Shown: positions 51,328 through 60,357, counted from the stretch's first letter. The stretch is 64,000 bases of DNA from Prorocentrum cordatum (GCA_963575745.1 CAUYUJ010014191.1:365192-429191), one strand, 5' to 3'. Numbers and translations are program-made. The notes: generated by a model not told the origin, from the letters alone.

Positions 51328-51751
51328 AGTAGCGCACGAAATCCCAGATCATGTACGGAGTACCATTGGTTGGAACTGGAAGATTCCTGTTCCAGAACTG
51401 GAGTTGGGTCTTCGCATTATTCGTGTGATTGCGATTGTTCGCGAGATCATTAGTTGCTTTTTCGCCGAGGGGCATTGCATTGCATACCCTGGGGCTAACT
51501 TTCTTGCCCAGGGCACTGGCGTAGAATGCGATGACGACAAGCGTCGAAAGGACGCATGCGCCCTTGATTGCCGCATTCGTGCCGCGATTGAGACGGATGA
51601 CCTCATTGAGGGATGGGCCCGTGACTTGGGCAAACAGGGCCGCATCGACATCTTCCGTCAGGGCATGAAGTTGCAAGAAGCTATTCACTGGCTATATCCA
51701 TTCGTGGAAGCCACTAAGCTCCAAGATAAAGATGAAGGCCCCCTTTCGTAG
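51320..51751 (+). CDS. Post-RNase H module 9, unknown
   Basis: 143 residues: LGEVAHEIPDHVRSTIGWNW, LGLRIIRVIAIVREIISCFF and EGWARDLGKQGRIDIFRQGM. It has the look of an alpha-helical domain. It overlaps both neighbours by 8-20 bases in other frames. Confidence 0.4.
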   Translation: MGEVAHEIPDHVRSTIGWNWKIPVPELELGLRIIRVIAIVREIISCFFAEGHCIAYPGANFLAQGTGVECDDDKRRKDACALDCRIRAAIETDDLIEGWARDLGKQGRIDIFRQGMKLQEAIHWLYPFVEATKLQDKDEGPLS

Positions 51752-52643
51752 TGCCTGCGGCAAGTTTGGTATTTTTGTTGCTGCTGCTGCAAGGGGCATT
51801 ATTAGATTTGCTAGACAGCGAGCGATGAGTGTTCGTGAGAGTGGAGGCGCTGATGGGCCCCCCGACGGCCAAGCCGATACGGGGGGGCCCGCTCTGGCGA
51901 AAGCGAGGCCCAGACCGCCGCCTCCTCCGCGCAGATCCGACGTCCAAGACGATCGGGCTAACGATGAAGTCACGGAGTCTCCGCGCACTGCCAGCGGTCA
52001 AACCGCCGCGGCAGGAGATGAGCACTCGTGGCATTCGTCTGACAGGGGCGCGCGGGATTGGTCGAGGCCCACGCGCTCGCGCGGCGGGGCCATAGATGCC
52101 GGGCGCGGGGCTGCCGGCTACGGCCTCTCGAGGTACTGCCCGCGCTACGCCAATGATGTACTGGATGGAAACTGGGTTCACCGGGACGTGATATTCTGGA
52201 TGAGCCCGAGAGAGAACCAGTCATGTGCGTGGCACGTTTTGCACTTGAATGACTACAACTACCGCTTTCCGAAAGGAAAGGGTTCCAAGAACAAGAACAA
52301 GGACAAGCACAACAGGTCAGCGCCTTACGCTGGCCGCGGCAAGGGATGCAGACCCCGCTCGCCCTATTGGGCAGCGGTTCAGACGGGGGCTCGTCATCTT
52401 CACATCCGAGACCTCCGTCTCCGCCATCGCGGGGATATCTTTAGCACAAGATGTGAGAGCAGGCCGAGCCCGCGCGACCAAGTCGCCGCGGGCTCGACCG
52501 AGCGACAAAGTCGCATCGGCAGAGAACATTTATTTAACTATTGGTGGGGATCGTCGGGTTTCTTCGGCCCCCAGCTCCCTGGCAACCACCGTCGAGCGGT
52601 GCAAGTTTTTGCGGTTCGCTCCGGTGGCTGTAAATATGTATAG
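51732..52643 (+). CDS. Last ORF before 3' LTR, basic linker-rich protein
   Basis: 303 residues, mostly Arg/Gly/Ser/Pro-rich with family-1 hairpins at 51855, 51988, 52466 and 52498. One protein-like block reads RYCPRYANDVLDGNWVHRDV and CAWHVLHLNDYNYRFPKGKG, with Lys-rich text after it. It ends 40 bp before the polypurine-like tract of the 3' LTR. No family recognised. Confidence 0.4.
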   Translation: MKAPFRSACGKFGIFVAAAARGIIRFARQRAMSVRESGGADGPPDGQADTGGPALAKARPRPPPPPRRSDVQDDRANDEVTESPRTASGQTAAAGDEHSWHSSDRGARDWSRPTRSRGGAIDAGRGAAGYGLSRYCPRYANDVLDGNWVHRDVIFWMSPRENQSCAWHVLHLNDYNYRFPKGKGSKNKNKDKHNRSAPYAGRGKGCRPRSPYWAAVQTGARHLHIRDLRLRHRGDIFSTRCESRPSPRDQVAAGSTERQSRIGREHLFNYWWGSSGFFGPQLPGNHRRAVQVFAVRSGGCKYV

Positions 52644-52696
52644 GCCAGGCGAGCTGTGGCTGGATGGGCCCTACGAAGCCCGCCGCGGGGGGAGTA

Positions 52697-52897
52697 AATC
52701 TGCTCCTCTCCGCCTTATCTTACACTTGCCTTTCTCGCTGCCTGCCTTGCCACACCTTGACCCTGCGGCTTTGCGCCGCAGCTGTTTGTGCTTACAGGAC
52801 AGAAAAGGAGCGTGCCGGCTCGCACGCGCGCGCCGAGGGGTCTTTCCCTCGTCGTGGTCGTGTCGTCGGCCGGCCGGCCTCCTCTTTTCCCACTCCT
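52697..52897 (+). repeat. 3' LTR
   Basis: Direct repeat of 29315-29515 (12 differences by hand count). It is preceded by GCGGGGGGAG, a plausible polypurine tract for plus-strand priming, and followed by TAGTA, which matches the bases before the 5' LTR. Confidence 0.75.
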
Positions 52898-52985
52898 TAG
52901 TACTAGCCGGCCGCTCTGCGGTTGATCGGGAGTTTCTGTATATAGAAGAAGGTGCGTGCGCTTGTTGGCGAGGGTGAGGATGAGG

Positions 52986-53180
52986 TTCCTCCTCCTCCTC
53001 CTCCTCCTCCTCCTCCTCCTCCTCCTCCTCCTCCTCCTCCTCCTCCTCCATCCTTCTCTTGCCTCCGTCTGTCCTCCTCCACCCCGCAGCTCCATCATCT
53101 TTTCCTCCTCCTCCTCCTCCTCTTCCTCCTCCTCCTCCTCCTCCTCTTCCTCCTCCTCCTCCTCCTCCTCCTCTCCTTTC
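52986..53180. repeat. (CTC)n microsatellites
   Basis: CTC runs at about 52986-53050 and 53100-53175 are separated by a unique 50-bp piece. The opposite-strand frame is poly-Glu and poly-Arg. Confidence 0.95.
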
Positions 53181-53199
53181 TCTCTGGGGACTCCCCGGG

Positions 53200-55875
53200 G
53201 CGCGGATACGGATCTGTTCCGGATCTGTCCGAAACGGGGCGGATTCGCTCTGGGCTCTCTGGGCACTTCACGGGGGGTTTTGTTGAGGATGTCTCAAGCG
53301 AGGCGGCGGGTTTGGGATTCGTCACCGGATCCAGCGGATCAGCGGATCTGTCCGGAAACGGTGCCGGAGGCCGCTCTGGGCTCCTCTGGGCACCTCCCCC
53401 GGGGCCGGTTTTGTGAGGATGTCTCAAGCGAGGGCGCCGGTTTGGGATTCGTCACCGGATCCAGCGGATCCAGCGGATCCAGCGGATCTGTCCGGAAACG
53501 GTGCCGGTGGCCGCTCTGGAGTGGTGGCGCTTCTGGGCTCTCTGGGAGGCCCTCCCCGGGGTGGCCGGTTTTGTGAGGATGTCTCAAGCGAGGGGCGCCG
53601 GTTGTGGAGATTGTTCACGGATCCAAGCGGATCAGGGATCTTTCTTTTTTTTTGTTTTTTTTAATGTCGGAAACGGTGCGGAGGCCGCTCTGGGCTTCTG
53701 GGACCTCCCGGGGCCGGTTTTGTGAGGATGTCTCAAGCGAGGCGCGGTTTGGGATTCGTTCACCGGTCCCGCGGATCCAGCGGTCAGCGGATCTGTCCGG
53801 ACACGGTGCCGGAGGCGTCTGGGCTTCCTTTGGCACCTCCCCAGGGCCGGGTTTATGTGAGGGATGTCTCAAGCGAGTGCGCGGTTTGGGTTTCGTACCG
53901 GACCCAGTCGGAAACAGGAGGATTGACCCGGAAACGGTGCCGGAGGCCGCTCTGGGCTCCTCTGGGCACCTCCCCCGGGGCCGGTTTTGTGAGGATGTCT
54001 CAAGCGAGGGCGCGGTTTGGGATTCGTCGGCGGATCCACCGGATCTGTCGGGATCTGTCCGGAAACGGTGCCGGAGGCCGCTCTGGGCTCCTCTGGGCAC
54101 CTCCCCCGGGGCCGGTTTTGCGAGGATGTCTCAAGCGAGGGCGCCGGTTTGGGATTCGTCGGCGGATCCAGCGGATCTGTCAGGAAACGGTGCCGGAGGC
54201 CGCTCTGGGCTCCTCTGGGCACCTCCCCCGGGGCCGGTTTTGTGAGGATGTCTCAAGCGAGGGCGCCGGTTTGGGATTCGTCGGCGGATCCACCGGATCC
54301 AGCGGATCTGTCCGGAAACGGTGCCGGAGGCCGCTATGGGCTCCTCTGGGCACCTCCCCCGGGGCCGGTTTTGTGAGGATGTCTCAAGCGAGGGCGCCGG
54401 TTAGGGATTCGTCACCGGATCCAGCGGATCCACCGGATCTGTCCGGAAACGGTGCCGGAGGCCGCTCTGGGCTCCTCTGGGCACCTCCCCCGGGGCCGGT
54501 TTTGTGAGGATGTCTCAAGCGAGGGCGCCGGTTTGGGATTCGTCAGCGGATCTGTCCGGATCCAGCGGATCTGTCCGGAAACGGTGCCTGAGGCCGCTTT
54601 GGGCTCCTCTGGGCACCTCCCCCGGGGCCGGTTTTGTGAGGATGTCTCAAGCGAGGGCGCGGTTGGGATTCGTCAGCGGAACCAGCGGCTCCAGGATCCA
54701 GCGGGATCTGTCGTAAAACGGTAGCGGAGGCCGCTTTGGGCTCTATGTGCACCTCCCCCGGGGGCGGTTTTGTGAGGATGTCTTTTTTTTTTTTGTATTT
54801 TTGCACAGTCAACCCGTCAAGCGAGGACGCACGGAAGGGGGGATTCGCATCACCGGGATCACCGGATCCAGCGGATCCAGCGGATCTGTCCGGAAACGGT
54901 GCCGGAGGCCGCTCTGGGCTCCTCTGGGCACCTCCCCCGGGGCCGGTTTTGTGAGGATGTCTCAAGCGAGGGCGCCGGTGTGGGATTCGTCACCGGATCC
55001 AGCGGATCCAGCGGATCCACCGGATCTGTCCGGAAACGGTGCCGGAGGCCGCTCTGGGCTCCTCTGGGCACCTCCCCCGGGGCCGGTTTTGTGAGGATGT
55101 CTCAAGCGAGGGCGCCGGTTTGGGATTGTCGTCACCGGATCAGCGGATCCAGCGGATCTGTCCGGAAAACGGTTGCGGAGGGCGCTCTGGACTCTTCTTT
55201 TTTTTTTTTTTTTTTTTTTTATTTTTTTTTGGTTTTGTTTTTTTTTTCTTCCTCGTTTTTTCTGTTTTTTTTTTTTCGATGGACTTCGTCGCGGGGGTGA
55301 GGAGGACGTGGGGAGTTCCCACAGAAACTCCCTCACAATCTCAAGCGCGGGCGGTGTTTGGGATTCTCCGGATCAAGGGATAGCGGGATCTGTCCGGAAA
55401 CGGTGCCGGAGGCCGCTCTGGGCTCCTCTGGGCACCGCCCCCGGGGCCGGTTTTGTGAGGATGTCTCAAGCGAGGGCGCCGGTTTGGGATTCGTCGGCGG
55501 ATCCAGCGGATCAGTCCGGAAACGGTGCCGGAGGCCGCTCTGGGCTCCTCTGGGCACCTCCCCCGGGGCCGGTTTTGTGAGGATGTCTCAAGCGAGGGCG
55601 CCGGTTTGGGATTCGTCACCGGATCCAGCGGATCCAGCGGATCTGTCGGAAACGGTGCCGGAGGCCGTAGGGTCTCTGGGCCACCTCCCCTGGGGCCGTT
55701 GTGTGGGATGTTCTCAAGCCTAGGGCGCGGTTTTTGGATTCGTACCGGATCCAGCGGATCCAGCGGATCCAGCGATCTGTGTCCGGAACCGGTGCGGAGG
55801 CCGCTCTGTGGCTCTTATTTATTTTTTATTCTGGGGCACTCCCGGGGCGGTTAAGTGAGGAGTCTTCAAGCCCAG
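53200..55875 (+). repeat. ~130-bp satellite array, about 18 units
   Basis: The landmark GAGGATGTCTCAAGCGAG recurs near 53284, 53416, 53574, 53724, 53990, 54121, 54241, 54373, 54503, 54634, 54951, 55092, 55454 and 55577, with diverged copies at 53860, 54773, 55330, 55703 and 55857. Each unit continues with GGCGCCGGTTTGGGATTCGT, a variable number (1-3) of 9-bp GGATCCAGC sub-repeats, CTGTCCGGAAACGGTGCCGG, and GGCTCCTCTGGGCACCTCCC. Central units are most alike and both edges diverged. T-runs interrupt it at 53640, 54783 and 55197-55275. The long open frames on both strands are repeat products. Confidence 0.9.
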
Positions 55876-55879
55876 GAGT

Positions 55880-56570
55880 TTCGAAAATTTGAAAAAAACA
55901 AAGAACTTTGAAAAACGTGCAAGATTCCAGGGTCGAGCATGAATAACGAAGCTGATTTACAAAGAACAGTTGTTTTTTGCCTTCGAAAACAAGGGTTCGC
56001 TTTGAAATTCGCTTGTCCGACCGATGTTATTTCGAAGAACCTTTGAAAAACGTGTTTTCGAAGTGTGATGTGTCTACAAAGTAATAGCCCACGCGCTTTG
56101 TCACTCCCTACGGGAGTCAGCGTATTTTAACTCTAAGACCCCTGCGGCAGTGTATAGTATACTTGGGATGTGTGACGTTGGAGGTTCGCGCAGATTGAAT
56201 GCCTCATGTTGCCCTGTCCGTCTTGCTACTCCTGCTCAGTCTCCCTTGTCCCCTTTTGTCTTTCAGAAGCATCGGTGCGTTAGGGCGATCGTCTTGGTCT
56301 GTTATTCCTCGTCGCCACTGCTCGAGGGGTCGCCCATTGCTCACTCAACGGACAGCCCGATGAACTTGTAGCTCTGGAGCCGTTGGAAATAAGTACCCTG
56401 CTCGCTTGAGGCCCTGGAAGTCCTTAGGCGGATAAGGTCTTGGAAGCTCCTCAGGCGGCTGGCTCCTCGATGTCTCCCCCTGTTGTCCGTGGTCTTGATT
56501 GGGATGTACCGAGCGCACTCCTTGTTAGAACATTCGGGGGGAGCACTGCGAGATCTCAGCCAGGAGAGCC
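55880..56570. other. AT-richer spacer, no gene recognised
   Basis: Composition shifts to lower GC. AACTTTGAAAAACGTG-like text occurs twice (about 55903-55920 and 56039-56053). Short open frames lack motifs. Confidence 0.4.
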
Positions 56571-56573
56571 CAA

Positions 56574-56602
56574 CCGTATTTGTTCAAGCCATTTTGGCTC
56601 AG
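56574..56602 (+). other. Double DinoSL relic
   Basis: CCATTTTGGCTCA at 56589-56601 is an exact 13-base match to the spliced leader. It is preceded directly by CCGTATTTGTTCAAG (56574-56588), which matches CCATTTTGGCTCAAG at 11 of 15 positions. Two leaders in tandem are what a second round of trans-splicing and retroposition leaves. The ATG of the next gene is 16 nt downstream. Confidence 0.65.
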
Positions 56603-56618
56603 CAGGCTTTGTCGAAAC

Positions 56619-57008
56619 ATGCCGTGTAGCAAAAGTGTAACGATACCTCCAGACAAAGTGAAGCAGCTGCTCGATGAGTGTGTTTCTCTCTCTTCATGCA
56701 AGCCCAAGGTTTTGTTCAGACCTAAGAGCGTTAACAAGGCTGGAAACACCAGCGATTGGAGTACAATCAATAAGCATCGTATTCTTCTCAGCGAAGTGCT
56801 GGATTTAACAAGTGGCCGTCAGATTCATCAGACAAGTTTTGCCAAGCAATTGGAAACATGGCTTTCAGAACACGGGATGCAATGGTCACATCGGGACGTT
56901 GAGGATTCATCCGAGGGGCTTCGAATCATGATCCGAACGTTGAAAGCAAAAAACGAGATCCAGCAGGTGGGCTACCTCCGAGATCCTACCAGCAACTTCA
57001 GACTCTGA
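56619..57008 (+). CDS. Unknown dinoflagellate gene, N-terminal frame
   Basis: I chose ATG 56619, the first after the DinoSL relic, giving MPCSKSVTIPPDKVKQLLDE... and 129 residues. It is Lys/Ser/Leu-rich and helical (HRILLSEVLDLTSGRQIHQT, SFAKQLETWLSEHGMQWSHR) with no known domain. Its TGA overlaps the ATG of the next frame (57006-57010). The two are probably one gene with a frame break, because the next frame is open before its ATG (LPPRSYQQLQTLMDKVRVDN). Confidence 0.5.
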   Translation: MPCSKSVTIPPDKVKQLLDECVSLSSCKPKVLFRPKSVNKAGNTSDWSTINKHRILLSEVLDLTSGRQIHQTSFAKQLETWLSEHGMQWSHRDVEDSSEGLRIMIRTLKAKNEIQQVGYLRDPTSNFRL

Positions 57009-57652
57009 TGGATAAGGTTCGTGTAGACAACGATACCCCGACTCGAGATGACGATCAGAGCGACAGCGATTCTGTAGAGGTTCTTCCACCCAAGAAGCGT
57101 GCGTTGGTTCCCACGCTTTCTATTTCGAGCGAGGACGTGGTGCCGCCCAAACTCACTAAACATGAAAAGGATGCTGGTATCGACTTCGACGTGCTGAGCG
57201 CGTCTCTGTGGCCTAGCAGTTCGAAGGGGTCCGAGTCCGTGGATGCTATCGTCGATGGCTTGGTGGTGCCGAACGTCGTCGGCCCGACAATGAACAATTA
57301 CAAGTCCATGAACCGTGAGCTGAAAGGGAAACCTGCGGCTGCATATAAGCGGCCTGCGGCCGCGGCTAAGCGGCCTGCTGCTGCAGTACCTGGTCCCCCT
57401 CATTCTCCTGATCCTTCTTCTGGTCCAGAGGGTGCTGCAGCGGTGGTGGATCTGCTGAAGGATTATATCCCTTGGGATGGCTCGGACCCCCCGCTCCAGG
57501 TCATGAAAAAGCGTGTGCACAGCAAGGGCTTTCACTCGGAGAGAGATCGTGTGATCAAGAGTGGCGTCACGAACAAAGATGAAATCAGTAGGAGGGCGTC
57601 TGCGGCTGGCCAGGCCTTGTTGAAGCAATGGCTGACTCGCGTTGGCATGTAG
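57008..57652 (+). CDS. Unknown dinoflagellate gene, C-terminal frame with KRPAAA repeats
   Basis: 214 residues. An acidic Asp/Ser start (RDDDQSDSDSVEVLPPKKRA) with an NLS-like PPKKR leads to AAYKRPAAAAKRPAAAVPGP, the Lys-Arg-Pro-Ala-Ala-Ala repeat I often see in dinoflagellate proteins, and a helical C-terminus (KDEISRRASAAGQALLKQWL). Probably the second half of the preceding gene. A nuclear role would fit the basic patches but is only a guess. Confidence 0.5.
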   Translation: MDKVRVDNDTPTRDDDQSDSDSVEVLPPKKRALVPTLSISSEDVVPPKLTKHEKDAGIDFDVLSASLWPSSSKGSESVDAIVDGLVVPNVVGPTMNNYKSMNRELKGKPAAAYKRPAAAAKRPAAAVPGPPHSPDPSSGPEGAAAVVDLLKDYIPWDGSDPPLQVMKKRVHSKGFHSERDRVIKSGVTNKDEISRRASAAGQALLKQWLTRVGM

Positions 57653-57689
57653 GGACTGTCGCGTCAGAGCCACGGCTGTCAGGGAGGGT

Positions 57690-57990
57690 AAAGGAGGAGG
57701 AGGCTGAGGAGGAAGTGGAGGAGGAGGAGGAGGAGGAGGAGGAGGGGAGGAGGCTGGGAAGGAATAAGTTTTTTCTTCAATTCAAGCTCGAGCCAAGGCA
57801 GAACGCGGGGAGGAGGAAGAGGAGGAGGAGGATGAGGAGGAGGATGAGGAGGAGGATGAGGAGGAGGACCAGCAGGAGTAAGAAGGGTCAAGAGGATAAT
57901 GATGAGGAGGAGGAGGAGCAGGATAGAGGAGCGGAGGGGGGACTGAGAAGGAGAAGAGGGAGAGGAAGAAGAAGCTCAGGACGACGAGAC
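57690..57990. repeat. GAGGAG / GAGGATGAG purine microsatellite
   Basis: GAG and GAT triplets dominate 57690-57760 and 57815-57990. The + frame is Glu/Arg-rich. Confidence 0.8.
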
Positions 57991-58019
57991 GGAAAGGAGG
58001 AAGATTAAGAGAAGTGCGA

Positions 58020-58610
58020 CGACTCCCCCCCCCTCTGCGTCTTCCACTTCATCTCCTCTCCCGTCTCCCGCTTGCTGTTCTGTGTCTGTAGCTCGGCGGT
58101 GAACTAATTTTCCGCTCTCTGTCGGCCACCGCACGTATCCAGAGCCCGTTGAGATCTTGCTGGCATTTTCTATGCAGTGGCTGCAGGTCTTTGACAGCGA
58201 CAAGTTTCGTGAAAGGACGGACCCAAAAAGCCCGCAAGTGTTCCCTGCTTCCGGAACCCAGAAAGACCTCCATAAGGCCTCCACCCGTTGGTGCCATCAC
58301 AATATCCACGGCATCGCATCCGTCAAAATCTCCAGCGACATCAACCATCAACAACATTAACATTGCCAGCAATACCGTCACTATTCGTAGACGTCATCGC
58401 AATCTGCACGACCGACATCAACATCGACACCATCCATGCGTGAGTGGTTGTGCCATAGGTTTCGCCCTCTGCCGCCGAGAACGACGCGCTATGCTGACGT
58501 CTTTCAAATGTATGCAAAACGCACCACGTCATGGAACAGTCAACCAGTAACGTGAGCAGCGTGCGAAACCACGAAACCAACAAACGACAAACAAGAAACC
58601 GAAACGGCCA
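58020..58610. other. No gene recognised
   Basis: Overlapping short open frames exist on both strands. CATCAACATCAACATTAAC-like words around 58335-58370 and 58405-58430 form a loose repeat. Confidence 0.35.
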
Positions 58611-58615
58611 CCGTT

Positions 58616-58637
58616 TCCGTAGCTATCTGGGCTCTTG
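58616..58637 (+). other. DinoSL relic
   Basis: TCCGTAGC, TATCTG, GGCTCTTG agrees with the 22-nt spliced leader at 17 positions, including the first eight. It lies 49 nt before the ATG at 58687. Confidence 0.6.
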
Positions 58638-58686
58638 CGCGCGTCCAGATTGAAGGCACCACGGACTTTCGCATTTCTCTCATTTG

Positions 58687-58947
58687 ATGTCTCGGCGACG
58701 GCAGGAGTTTACGCCATTTCAGGGTCGAGGGTTCAAGCTTGATGGAGTTAGCAGGGTGAGAGCTCCACAACCTGCTCGTGATCCCGAACATGTCGTTGAG
58801 GTGGCCGACTCGCCTCAACCAGTACGAATGCAACCGAGTCGCGATCCATCGAGGGAGTCCGACGGCTTGTCTGAGGCGATGGAGGGCGCCGGGAGAGTCA
58901 GTTGCGTGAGCTGTTTTTTTTTTTTTTTTTTTTTTTGTTTCTTATTT

Positions 58948-58981
<34 letters not shown>

Positions 58982-59578
58982 TTTTTTTTTTATTTTTTTA
59001 TTTTCTTTTTTTTTATTTTTCATTTTTTTTTTTTTGATTTTTTATTTTTTTTTTTTTTTATTTTTTTTTTTTTTTTTTCTTCTTTTTTTTTTTTTTTTTT
59101 TTGTTTTTTTTTTTCTTTTGTGTTTTTGCTTCTTGCCTTCGAGCAAACGGAGCAGATTCAGGCCGTCCAGTCGCACTCGTTCGATCATGCCATTGACCAC
59201 GACATGCCTGTGGTGATGAAGGCCATCAGCAACATGAAGGTCATCGCAAGTTCGTGGTTGGCGGAGCTTCCAGAGCACAAGTACACGCACGACCTGAGGG
59301 AACAGATCGACGAGTTCTTGATCCAGAGTGTGTCGGCCGAGAGCTACGGTGACGCTCATCACAACGGCCCGCCTGATCACCACCTTATCTCGATGAAGAA
59401 CAGCCTGCTCGCGACGTTTCGCAATCTCCGAGACGATGCCGACACGTGCCTGGGCAAGAAGAAAAAGGACCTCTCAGTGCATAGCTCCTCATCGAGCAAG
59501 CGCGGGAGCAGCTCGACGCCACCAATGGCTGCCCAAAAAAAGAAAACTCGGAAGGTAGACGATGATGATTCAGACTGA
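58687..59578 (+). CDS. Unknown gene with one T-rich intron (217 aa)
   Basis: Exon 1 is 58687-58905 (MSRRRQEFTPFQGRGFKLDG ... EGAGRVSC), exactly 73 codons. The intron 58906-59143 starts GTGAG, is about 200 bases of T with few interruptions, and ends CTTCGAG. Exon 2 is 59144-59578 (QTEQIQAVQSHSFDHAIDHD ... DDDDSD), 144 codons plus TGA. Phase 0 is preserved and both splice signals are canonical, so the model is well supported. Exon 2 is helical (MKAISNMKVIASSWLAELPE, MKNSLLATFRNLRDDADTCL) and ends in a Ser/Lys-rich tail with KKKTRK. The function is unknown. Confidence 0.6.
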
Positions 59579-59764
59579 ACCCTCGCTTCTCTCGTTGCAG
59601 GCGCCGTTTGTGTTGATGGCTCGTGTCTTTCGCATTTAGCTGCGTGCTAGATTCAGACGAGTCAGCAGAGACTTGCCGCGGCCAGAAATTCAAGCACTGG
59701 CGCCAGACGGTCTCCGCTATTCCCATCGCCAATAACATCAACAATCACGCATTCACAGAGTAGT

Positions 59765-59985
59765 AGTAGGAGTGACCCAAAGGAGTAGCAGGAGTGACCC
59801 AAAGGAGTGGCCCAAAGGAGGCCCAAAGGAGGCCCAAAGGATGCCCAAAGGAGCAGGAGTAGCCCAAAGGAGGGCCAAAGGAGTGGCCCAAAGGAGTGGC
59901 CCAAAGGAGTGGCCCAAAGGAGTGGCCCAAAGGAGTGGCCCAAAGGAGTGGCCCAAAGGAGTGGCCCAAAGGAGGCCCGATTGAA
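59765..59985 (+). repeat. 13-bp tandem repeat (GGCCCAAAGGAGT)
   Basis: About 15 units of GGCCCAAAGGAGT with some 12-bp and interrupted units. Because 13 is not a multiple of three, all frames read the same 13-residue cycle (GVAQRSGPKEWPK), so open frames here are an artefact. Confidence 0.9.
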
Positions 59986-60357
59986 AGCGCAGTAGGAGTG
60001 GCCGACAGGAGGCCTAGACAAATTTCACTCAGCCCCTCGAGGCTCAGGGGAACTCCATATAGGACCAAAGGATGTCCAAGCAATTGCCATTAAGGTTCTC
60101 GTGGCCCCTCATGGCTCCAATGACCTACAGCACGACCTCCAGCAGAAGCCCACCCCCTCACCCCCGTGAGAGCCAACCTAAGGTGATCAAGAAAACGCGC
60201 TCGTTCAGTGTCTGCCTTGTGACCCGACGCCTGATTTCTTTTCTGCTCGCAGCTGCTCCTGGAGGCCGGCAATTCTGAGGTCTTTTCGCGAAGTGGCCAG
60301 CTTCGATTCCGAAGTTCTGCTGGGAGTACGAGGGTGATTCAAGAGCACGCGCGCGGG

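Larger units (their letters stand above)
30031..52519 (+). repeat. Hairpin family 1 (core CGGC-NNA-GCCG), >30 copies inside the retrotransposon
   Basis: Copies (start-end): 30031-30049, 31553-31572, 31587-31610, 32358-32383, 32398-32421, 33618-33641, 34217-34241, 35665-35682, 35695-35719, 37229-37256, 37820-37843, 37953-37974, 39142-39163, 40463-40485, 42027-42049, 42163-42186, 42193-42216, 42964-42993, 43257-43280, 43560-43588, 43615-43641, 44853-44883, the array at 45310-45486, 46879-46904, 46979-47004, 48193-48220, 49221-49248, 49449-49472, 51052-51080, 51855-51890, 51988-52014, 52466-52495 and 52498-52519. The triloop is nearly always NNA (CAA, CCA, AAA, CTA, TCA). The inner stem is CGGC/GCCG with paired variants CGAC/GTCG, CGGT/ACCG and TGGC/GCCA. 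A base is usually bulged on the 3' side, and the outer arms are unrelated between copies yet complementary. Confidence 0.8.
29309..52902 (+). mobile_element. Giant (~23.6 kb) copia-type LTR retrotransposon, decayed
   Basis: Direct repeats of about 201 bp at 29315-29515 and 52697-52897 bound the element. The six bases TTAGTA occur just outside both ends (29309-29314 and 52897-52902; the last overlaps the assigned LTR end by one base) and are the likely target-site duplication. Domains are ordered Gag, protease, integrase, reverse transcriptase, RNase H, so integrase precedes RT as in copia. Another 12 kb of mostly open sequence follows RNase H. Copia elements are usually 5-8 kb, so this is exceptionally long. 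Frames change about 15 times and about eight stops lie in frame, so this copy is unlikely to be autonomous. A purine tract (GCGGGGGGAG at 52685-52694) precedes the 3' LTR. I could not identify a primer-binding site. Confidence 0.75.

Noticed and set aside
52671-53266. Poly-Glu/Arg - strand frames
   Set aside because: They derive from (CTC)n microsatellites overlapping the 3' LTR.
53095-55619. Gly/Arg/Pro-rich repeat proteins in the satellite
   Set aside because: The open frames exist on both strands, change frame with unit length and simply translate the ~130-bp satellite.
59745-60093. Repeat protein with GVAQRSGPKEWPK cycle, and its - strand counterpart
   Set aside because: A 13-bp tandem repeat reads the same cycle in every frame, so openness is not evidence of coding.
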